Source: Bacillota bacterium
GTDB taxonomy: Bacteria > Bacillota > Clostridia > Acetivibrionales > DSM-2933
Assembly (NCBI GenBank): GCA_023430975.1
Contig: JAEYYB010000005.1
Location: 1 to 5,080 of the forward strand
Direction: 5' to 3'
DNA length: 5,080 nt
Shown piece after piece: positions 1-3,599 of the stretch. The notes under the pieces were generated by a model that made no database searches, was not told the DNA's origin, and worked only from the letters and a program-made list of their open reading frames with translations. The first letter of the stretch is position 1. Every line of letters starts with the position of its first letter. A program made the position numbers and the translations under genes.

Positions 1-1
1 C

Positions 2-346
2 AGGAGGTTTTCAAGTGCCGATAAAATGTGTCGGTACTCTGGAATAAGTCCGGTTGCCTGTTCATCAGGAGATAAGGACAAGAACTTTAGGAACAAGCAA
101 GGAAACAGGCGATTGTATGAGATATTCAGAGATATTGCATCAAGGAATATTTGTAGGGGTAGAGATAAGAAAAGTCCTATAAATGAAACCTTTCTTGAGT
201 ATTATAATAAGAAGATATCACAGGGTAAAACTAAGCGACAGGCTTTAATTGCAGTAATGAGGCAGATTGCAAAGGTTATCTATTCAATGATGATTCACCA
301 AAGGGAGTATATAAAACCAACAGTTTCCAAAACAGAAAATGCATGA
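2..346 (+). CDS. IS110-family transposase, C-terminal part (5' end outside window)
   Basis: This is the C-terminal ~115 residues of a serine-dependent IS110-type transposase (Transposase_20 region). The frame is open to the left edge, so the ATG at 26 is internal. Upstream codons read RRFSSADK and run straight into MCRYSGISPVACSSG, the usual start of this domain. SSG at 62-70 holds the serine (probably the second, codon 65-67) that in IS110/IS621 enzymes acts as nucleophile. The family's KQGNRRL motif follows, then FLEYYNKKISQGKTKRQALIAV, which corresponds to the conserved stretch reading roughly FY..L...GK....ALVAVARK in relatives. The N-terminal DEDD RuvC-like domain should lie to the left. 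The C-terminus ends at a normal place and shows no sign of decay. IS110 elements use a bridge RNA from their own non-coding end to choose target and donor. Only 90 bases separate this stop from the next gene, so the bridge RNA is probably upstream of the transposase, outside the window. The family call is confident; whether the element is intact cannot be judged. Confidence 0.88.
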   Translation, partial: RRFSSADKMCRYSGISPVACSSGDKDKNFRNKQGNRRLYEIFRDIASRNICRGRDKKSPINETFLEYYNKKISQGKTKRQALIAVMRQIAKVIYSMMIHQREYIKPTVSKTENA

Positions 347-350
347 TAGT

Positions 351-388
351 ATATATATGAGCCTTGTTTTTACAGGGCTTTTATATAT
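351..388 (+). terminator. Long hairpin after the transposase, probable terminator
   Basis: AGCCTTG (360-366) pairs with CAGGGCT (373-379), with one G-U pair, around the loop TTTTTA. After a G-U pair and one T-T mismatch the stem extends outward through alternating AT: 351-357 pairs with 382-388. There is no long separate T-tract after the GC stem, only TTT inside the AT arm. It may end transposase transcription, or shield the element from outside reading, or be part of the element's right end. The near-symmetric AT arms make it usable on both strands. Confidence 0.6.
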
Positions 389-436
389 GCTGTCATGGAA
401 GAAATATATTAAATCATAAAAAGAGGTATACACAGA

Positions 437-1003
437 ATGAAATTTGTTTATATGCTTAACGGCATTGGGTGGGCAGATGTTACTCTCCAAATAAATAACA
501 GTACAATAAAAATGTCACCAAGTTATTTATCTGAGCCGTTAATTGATTTAATTGATATTATATTATTACTTGTAGATGAAGAAAATGATAATAATAGAGA
601 TGAATATGTAATCGAATGGAATGAAGAGCCCTGTATAGATAAATGGATTATTTCAAGATTACGTAATGATAGTATTAGAATTAAAATAGATGTATTTCCT
701 AATGGAGAGGCAGGTAGTGGTTATACCAAGTTTGATGAGAGTTGTTTGCTGATGGACTTCGTTAAAGAAATTGTCAGCACCATGGAAAATTTGCTAATTT
801 CTCATGGCTTAGTTGGGTATAAGAAAACATGGTATGCAAAAGACTTTCCGGTTTGTTCATATTTAATACTTCGTCAATTAATTAATCCAAGCGAACAAAT
901 ACAGGTTCAAGAAAAAGCAAATGATATAGGAATTGATATGTATATAAGTGACCTAAAAGGTGAAATTGCAATTTTATCAAAACTTACAAATGATAGTATA
1001 TGA
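437..1003 (+). CDS. Hypothetical acidic protein, probable orphan immunity protein
   Basis: A 188-residue soluble, acidic protein with no signal peptide or transmembrane segment. The start is supported by AGAGG at 422-426, ten bases before the ATG; the gene ends in tandem TGA TGA codons. The N-terminus MKFVYMLNGIGWADVTLQI, followed by SYLSEPLIDLIDIILLLVDEE, has the shape of small proteins commonly found downstream of Rhs, WapA and other polymorphic toxins: a beta hairpin, then a helix with SYLS at its cap. A WNEEPCIDKW segment in the middle and an acidic helical C-terminal half follow. I cannot assign a named Imm family. No toxin gene lies upstream; the neighbour there is the IS110 transposase. 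It precedes the displaced Rhs tip in the same direction, 81 bases away, but that tip already has its own immunity gene, so this one looks orphaned. The gene is visibly AT-richer than the Rhs core that follows. The reading frame is secure; the immunity role is inference. Confidence 0.7.
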   Translation: MKFVYMLNGIGWADVTLQINNSTIKMSPSYLSEPLIDLIDIILLLVDEENDNNRDEYVIEWNEEPCIDKWIISRLRNDSIRIKIDVFPNGEAGSGYTKFDESCLLMDFVKEIVSTMENLLISHGLVGYKKTWYAKDFPVCSYLILRQLINPSEQIQVQEKANDIGIDMYISDLKGEIAILSKLTNDSI

Positions 1004-1046
1004 TGAAAACAATAACGAATTCCTTCTATATTATATAGCACCATAA

Positions 1047-1084
1047 CAGGCTACATATTACCTAATTAAGGCCACGGTGATGTA
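1047..1084 (+). pseudogene. Frameshifted remnant of Rhs core just upstream of the intact tip
   Basis: The Rhs frame reads GHGDVVGLVDG from 1070, immediately after an in-frame TAA at 1067-1069. In another frame, 1050-1064 reads ATYYL. Rhs proteins of Bacillota typically carry YYLYNGHGDVV here. The two halves join into that sequence if about one base is missing near 1064-1069 (CTAATTAAGGCCAC instead of a one-base-longer form). A TAA at 1044-1046 ends the similarity on the left. This suggests that the Rhs homology once reached further left and has decayed, so the tip has no native upstream coding sequence. It rests on a few codons only. Confidence 0.4.
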
Positions 1085-1933
1085 GTGGGGCTGGTTGACG
1101 GCACTGGTGCAGTGGTGAATCGGTACCAGTATGATGCATTTGGTAATACTGTTGAAGCTGTTGAGAAGGTGCAAAATAGATTCCGGTATGCCGGAGAGCA
1201 GTACGATCAGGTTACAGGACAGTATTACCTTAGGGCTAGGTTTTATAATCCAGTGGTGGGTAGATTTACACAAGAAGATACCTACAGGGGCGATGGACTT
1301 AATCTCTATTCATATGTACAAAACAACCCTGTAAACTACTATGACCCAAGCGGTTACAATAGTTGTAGTAAAAAGTCGAACCATTGGAACGAGTTCCAGA
1401 AAGCAAACAAAGGTAAATTTGCATCTAGTAAGGAAGCAGCAGAAGCATATAAAAATAGCCCTTCTAGGATTGCAAGAAGTTGGCAGGGTTCTCACCCATA
1501 TATCGGTGTTGACTCTTATAAGGATGTTATATTAAAGAAGGGAAAAATAATATATGCTGGTGATCCGTTCCCAACAGGATATGCAACAACAGAATCTGCA
1601 TTAAGAAGAACTGGAAATGATGCATCAAAGATTTTTAGAGGGTTACAAGTTGGGCCATGGAAAGCTCCAAAAGAGTCAGCTCATCTTTCAGGATATAGGC
1701 AAGCAATAATGCCTTATGAAGTGGTTGAAGATACACCAGCAGCATTTGGAATAACTAAGGCAAATCCGCATTTCGGGGAAGGTGGCCTTCCACAGGTATT
1801 TGTTCCAGATTTTAAGAAATTAGTTGAAAGCGGAAAATTACGTCCAATTACTGATAAAAAAATCCCGTTAGTTAATTGGTATGTACCGCCTGCTGAAATT
1901 GATGAAATATATAAAGCAATTCCCAAAATTTAA
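1085..1933 (+). CDS. Orphan Rhs C-terminal tip: end of Rhs core fused to a TNT-like toxin domain
   Basis: A displaced 3' module of an Rhs/WapA-type polymorphic toxin. Counting from the GTG at 1085, residues 1-90 are the end of the Rhs core: GTGAVVNRYQYDAFGN, FRYAGEQYDQVTGQYYLRARFYNP, VGRFTQEDTYRGDGLNLYSY and VQNNPVNYYDPSG. In full Rhs proteins the DPxG region marks where the toxin is released from the shell. Residues 91-282 are the variable toxin: KKGKIIYAGDPFPTGY (152-166), YEVVEDTPAAFG (211-222), then HFGEGGLPQVFVPDF (229-243) and LVESGKLRPI (246-255). The order Y.V, small glycine turn, FG.GG.xQ, L..GxL resembles TNT-type NAD glycohydrolases, where the Gln of GGxxQ is catalytic; Q237 would be its equivalent. 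An ADP-ribosyltransferase-like fold is the alternative. Full Rhs proteins exceed 1000 residues. Here there is no signal, no repeats and no clear ribosome binding site, and a TAA sits five codons upstream, so it is probably silent until recombined. Its immunity gene follows after 13 bases. The Rhs core is certain, the toxin chemistry tentative. Confidence 0.85.
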   Translation: MGLVDGTGAVVNRYQYDAFGNTVEAVEKVQNRFRYAGEQYDQVTGQYYLRARFYNPVVGRFTQEDTYRGDGLNLYSYVQNNPVNYYDPSGYNSCSKKSNHWNEFQKANKGKFASSKEAAEAYKNSPSRIARSWQGSHPYIGVDSYKDVILKKGKIIYAGDPFPTGYATTESALRRTGNDASKIFRGLQVGPWKAPKESAHLSGYRQAIMPYEVVEDTPAAFGITKANPHFGEGGLPQVFVPDFKKLVESGKLRPITDKKIPLVNWYVPPAEIDEIYKAIPKI

Positions 1934-1946
1934 TTGAGGTGCATAA

Positions 1947-2390
1947 ATGATTGATGTTAATACTGGCGAAATAATTATTGGTGACAATTTAATAAAAATT
2001 AATAAAAGTCTAAATGAAAAAACTTTGTTGGCTTCTAAGATATATGAAAAAGTAGAGAGCAGTTATGAAATAAATGGCTGGAAATACTATACAACAGAAG
2101 TGATTGATATTTTAGGAACAGGATTTATGATGACTTTTGTTTTTAAGAATTCTAAACTTGATAATGTATCATTGAAACACTTCGGAACTATTGAAGAAAG
2201 GCCGTTTGATGAGGAAAATGAGATAAAAAGACAGAAGATTCACAATGAATGGCTTCAAAAAATTTTAGGAGAATCTTTTGAGACTTATATTTGGGGGATA
2301 AAATACAAGTTAAAATGGGGTGAGGTTACATCAAGTTTAGACCCAAGAACTCCGCAAAGTGAAATATATATAAGTTATAAAAAGAGATAG
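1947..2390 (+). CDS. Probable cognate immunity protein of the Rhs-tip toxin
   Basis: A 147-residue soluble protein starting 13 bases after the toxin stop, with GAGGTG at 1936-1941 placed five bases before the ATG, so the start is well supported. It opens with IDVNTGEIIIGDNLIKINKSL, has a beta-rich centre (GWKYYTTEVIDILGTGFMMTFVFKNSKLDNVSL) and ends with a pattern I recognise from a widespread uncharacterised family: E..R..IH..WL...LGE....Y.WG....W/S...D.R.P.S.IYISY. Here this reads IKRQKIHNEWLQKILGES, then YIWGIKYKLKWGEVTSSLD and SEIYISYKKR. Members of that family are small, often next to polymorphic toxins, and have no enzymatic motif. Position directly behind the toxin, same strand and tight spacing argue that it binds and blocks that toxin in the cytoplasm. 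A strong terminator follows its stop. Unlike the toxin, it has its own ribosome binding site and could be expressed while the toxin stays silent. The function is inferred from position. Confidence 0.78.
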   Translation: MIDVNTGEIIIGDNLIKINKSLNEKTLLASKIYEKVESSYEINGWKYYTTEVIDILGTGFMMTFVFKNSKLDNVSLKHFGTIEERPFDEENEIKRQKIHNEWLQKILGESFETYIWGIKYKLKWGEVTSSLDPRTPQSEIYISYKKR

Positions 2391-2393
2391 TTT

Positions 2394-2423
2394 CGGCTGG
2401 GGTTTTCCCAGCCTTCTTGTTTT
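2394..2423 (+). terminator. Rho-independent terminator after the toxin-immunity pair
   Basis: GGCTGGG (2395-2401) pairs perfectly with CCCAGCC (2407-2413) around GTTTT, followed by the T-rich tail TTCTTGTTTT (2414-2423). It begins four bases after the immunity stop codon and closes the Rhs-tip module. Confidence 0.88.
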
Positions 2424-2424
2424 C

Positions 2425-2446
2425 TGGAAACCAGCAGAGAATATCA
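2425..2446 (+). repeat. Direct repeat copy 1 (22-base core)
   Basis: First of four identical copies of a 22-base core containing GGAAACCAGCAGAGA and ending in ATATCA. It lies directly behind the T-tail of the terminator. In this copy, what precedes the repeat is the terminator and not the promoter spacer seen before copies 2 and 3. GAGGG follows it. Confidence 0.9.
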
Positions 2447-2452
2447 GAGGGT

Positions 2453-2481
2453 CTTTTATGTTACTTTAAAATTGATAAAAT
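2453..2481 (+). promoter_or_regulatory. Promoter-like element in repeat spacer 1 (extended -10)
   Basis: TGaTAAAAT at 2473-2481 is an extended -10 box one base off consensus. The T-rich -35 position (CTTTTA, 2453-2458) at 17 bases is poor. A transcript would start near 2488 and run into the hairpin at 2487-2525. The element is 85-95 bases upstream of an almost identical one. Confidence 0.45.
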
Positions 2482-2486
2482 GAAAG

Positions 2487-2525
2487 TCTCTGTTGGAAAT
2501 TTTCTTTCCTGGAAACCAGCAGAGA
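2487..2525 (+). other. Hairpin joining spacer 1 to repeat copy 2
   Basis: TCTCTGTTGG (2487-2496) pairs along all ten positions (one G-U) with CCAGCAGAGA (2516-2525), the 3' arm being the centre of repeat copy 2. TTTTC at 2500-2504 can also pair with GGAAA at 2511-2515 inside the 19-base loop. No T-tract follows, so it is not a terminator. It could be part of a structured leader or a small RNA. Confidence 0.55.
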
Positions 2526-2531
2526 ATATCA
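2510..2531 (+). repeat. Direct repeat copy 2
   Basis: Identical to copy 1 over 22 bases, 85 bases downstream. It is followed by AGGGACC and a short insertion (ACCAGCGACC-like) that makes this unit about nine bases longer than the first. Confidence 0.9.
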
Positions 2532-2547
2532 AGGGACCAGCGACCTC

Positions 2548-2576
2548 TTTTTATATTGTTTTAAAATTGATATAAT
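2548..2576 (+). promoter_or_regulatory. Promoter-like element in repeat spacer 2 (extended -10)
   Basis: TGaTATAAT at 2568-2576 is a perfect extended -10 box. The -35 position (TTTTTA, 2548-2553) is weak, as expected for an extended -10 promoter. The surrounding sequence TTTAAAATTGATA is shared with spacer 1. A transcript would begin near 2583, at the 5' arm of the next hairpin. Confidence 0.55.
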
Positions 2577-2581
2577 GGAAA

Positions 2582-2619
2582 TCTCAGTTGGAAATTTTGT
2601 CTTTGGAAACCAGCAGAGA
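2582..2619 (+). other. Hairpin joining spacer 2 to repeat copy 3
   Basis: TCTCAGTTGG (2582-2591) pairs with CCAGCAGAGA (2610-2619) at nine of ten positions; A2586 faces A2615. The loop is 18 bases. It is the same structure as at 2487-2525, where the corresponding base is T and the pair is complete. Confidence 0.55.
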
Positions 2620-2625
2620 ATATCA
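2604..2625 (+). repeat. Direct repeat copy 3
   Basis: Identical over 22 bases to copies 1 and 2, 94 bases after copy 2. The sequence after it (2626-2726) no longer follows the spacer pattern until the promoter of the Imm51-like gene, so about 100 bases of unrelated sequence interrupt the array here. I recognise nothing in that stretch; both strands carry short open frames of 40-60 codons without starts. Confidence 0.9.
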
Positions 2626-2730
2626 GATAGCCTGTAAGAAGCATCGTGTATCTGCTCAGAATTTCCATATTTCCTTATCTGAAATTACAGTTTCGAACAA
2701 TACCTCAGGAAAATTCGCCAGAAGAACTGC

Positions 2731-2759
2731 TTTTATGAAGTCTTTGAGAATGATATAAT
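2731..2759 (+). promoter_or_regulatory. Promoter of the Imm51-like gene, a diverged copy of the repeat spacer
   Basis: TGaTATAAT at 2751-2759 is an extended -10 box with TTTTAT at 2731-2736 in the -35 position (17-base spacing). The flanks align with spacer 2: TTTGAGAATGATATAAT against TTTAAAATTGATATAAT, followed by AGTTGG in both. Transcription would start near 2766, about 35 bases before the ATG at 2802. Confidence 0.65.
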
Positions 2760-2801
2760 TAATGCTAGTTGGTTGAAATTATGTGAAAAGGAAGTGTAAA
2801 A

Positions 2802-3143
2802 ATGGATATTAAAGAGCATATAAAACCGTTTGTGATTGTAGATCACGAAAATTCTACATCTCTTATTTTGAATGTAGGCAAATATAAGTCGGAAATATTC
2901 TTAGTACGCGGGGACGAAGGCTTTGAAGGTAATGGTTATGATTGGAGTTCGCTGGCACAAGTATTTTTAGATGAAAAAATGCCCGAACTTCAAGACCTTA
3001 TTAATTTTGACCCAGAAGCAGGAATGTTCTGTGCTTATTCTGAAAGTGCTGAGGCAATAGAAAATTTTGCTACTCAATTCAAGGCAATGTGTGAAGATGA
3101 AGATTTAATGAGAGACTTATTTTCACGTGCAGAGCTGGATTAA
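2802..3143 (+). CDS. Immunity protein, Imm51-like
   Basis: A 113-residue acidic, soluble protein with no signal or membrane segment. The ATG is fixed by AGGAAG at 2789-2794, seven bases upstream. I recognise it as Imm51-like, a small family of antitoxins found in polymorphic-toxin loci. The conserved core is visible: FVIVDHENSTSLILNVGKY (10-28), DEGFEGNGYDWSSLAQVFL (38-56), INFDPEAGMFCAYS (67-80), and the C-terminal helix with MCEDEDLMRDLFSRAELD (96-113). The full family length seems present. It would act in the cytoplasm by binding an incoming or self toxin. No toxin gene lies next to it: upstream is the repeat array behind the previous module's terminator, downstream its own terminator. It is therefore a monocistronic orphan, driven by the extended -10 promoter at 2731-2759. 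Recognition is from memory of the family; the partner toxin is unknown. Confidence 0.8.
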   Translation: MDIKEHIKPFVIVDHENSTSLILNVGKYKSEIFLVRGDEGFEGNGYDWSSLAQVFLDEKMPELQDLINFDPEAGMFCAYSESAEAIENFATQFKAMCEDEDLMRDLFSRAELD

Positions 3144-3187
3144 AGATTAAATAAAGTATATAGTGATCTACCCTTTCACAAACAACC

Positions 3188-3212
3188 AAGCCGGGAGCAA
3201 TCCTCGGCTTTT
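3188..3212 (+). terminator. Terminator after the Imm51-like gene
   Basis: AAGCCG (3188-3193) pairs with CGGCTT (3205-3210). GGA (3194-3196) and TCC (3201-3203) extend the stem past a one-base bulge, with the loop GCAA. TTTT at 3209-3212 forms a short tail. It lies 44 bases after the stop codon. Confidence 0.8.
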
Positions 3213-3235
3213 CCATGTCTGAAAACACAACTAAC

Positions 3236-3260
3236 TTTTGGAAATGCAGAGCTAAGAGGG
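3236..3260 (+). repeat. Decayed copy of the direct repeat
   Basis: TTTTGGAAATGCAGAG followed by CTAAGAGGG matches the repeat if about six bases are missing (TTTGGAAACC-AGCAGAG, then TCAGAGGG as after copy 1). It lies 69 bases before copy 4, similar to unit spacing. The match is partial, so confidence is modest. Confidence 0.35.
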
Positions 3261-3304
3261 AACGAATAAAAATCTATATTTAACTATTCTATTGAAATGA
3301 TTTT

Positions 3305-3326
3305 TGGAAACCAGCAGAGAATATCA
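3305..3326 (+). repeat. Direct repeat copy 4
   Basis: Identical to copies 1-3 over 22 bases, but 701 bases after copy 3 and on the far side of the Imm51-like gene. Downstream, ATTATATTGCTTTAAAAAGG resembles spacer 2, but the -10 box has degraded to TATAGA (3364-3369). The 5' hairpin arm is not present before this copy. Confidence 0.88.
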
Positions 3327-3380
3327 GGGGTGCAGGAACGGCAATTATATTGCTTTAAAAAGGTATAGAGGAAACTTTGT

Positions 3381-3410
3381 TCCATGAAACAGGAAGAGAA
3401 TCAAGGGTCC
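3381..3410 (+). repeat. Decayed copy of the direct repeat after copy 4
   Basis: TCCATGAAACAGGAAGAG followed by AATCAAGGGTCC aligns with copy 2 and its flank (TCC-TGGAAACC-AGCAGAG-AATATCAAGGGACC) with a few substitutions and short gaps. It lies about 74 bases after copy 4, in register with the array. The stretch from here to the TIR promoter at 3534 holds nothing else I can support. An open frame across 3377-3589 lacks a usable start and recognisable content. Confidence 0.45.
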
Positions 3411-3533
3411 TAAATAGTATTCTACAATGTAAAAAATTGTTGAGGAGGTTAAGAGTTCAATCGAGCCAACCTGCCCGATATAACAAACAGAGCTCTCATT
3501 TTTGTAAGAATTTAAAAGTTAAGTACATATCAC

Positions 3534-3562
3534 TTGTAGCGATATTTAATATTATATATAAT
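3534..3562 (+). promoter_or_regulatory. Sigma-A type promoter of the TIR-TPR gene
   Basis: TTGTAG (3534-3539) and a perfect TATAAT (3557-3562) are separated by exactly 17 bases of AT-rich DNA. Predicted start is near 3569, giving a leader of about 30 bases that contains the ribosome binding site GAGGTG (3588-3593). Confidence 0.75.
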
Positions 3563-3599
3563 TATTGTAAGCATTGGTTTAATATGTGAGGTGTTCTAG

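Larger units (their letters stand above)
1..390 (+). mobile_element. Right part of an IS110-family insertion sequence (boundary not resolved)
   Basis: The presence of the element is inferred from the transposase C-terminus and the hairpin after it. IS110-group elements usually lack clear terminal inverted repeats and make no target duplication, so the right end cannot be placed from sequence alone. It should fall between 347 and the next gene at 437; 390, just after the hairpin, is a guess. Confidence 0.45.

Noticed and set aside
284..490. Minus-strand open frame across the transposase end and the next gene's start
   Set aside because: It overlaps two supported + strand genes and the hairpin, and it has no start signal.
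1058..1273. Minus-strand open frame across the Rhs core, and other overlapping frames at 1131-1535 and 1714-1926
   Set aside because: They are shadows of the conserved Rhs core and toxin frame, with no ribosome binding sites or family resemblance.
2395..2435. Terminator/antiterminator switch between GGCTGGG and CCAGC of repeat copy 1
   Set aside because: GCTGG at 2396-2400 can pair with CCAGC at 2431-2435, but the terminator and its T-tail are transcribed first, so the later repeat could not prevent termination. The terminator explains the sequence.
2425..2625. CRISPR array
   Set aside because: The repeats are short and regularly spaced, but the spacers are 63-72 bases, similar to each other, and carry a promoter-like box. 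CRISPR spacers are unrelated and shorter, and there is no cas gene.
3430..3480. tRNA 3' half (GTTCAATC T-loop-like sequence at 3448-3460)
   Set aside because: The flanking bases do not form a five-base T-stem, and no anticodon arm or acceptor pairing can be built.
3377..3589. 70-residue open frame upstream of the TIR-TPR gene
   Set aside because: It has a non-ATG start without a ribosome binding site, begins inside a decayed repeat, overlaps the promoter of the next gene and has no recognisable content.
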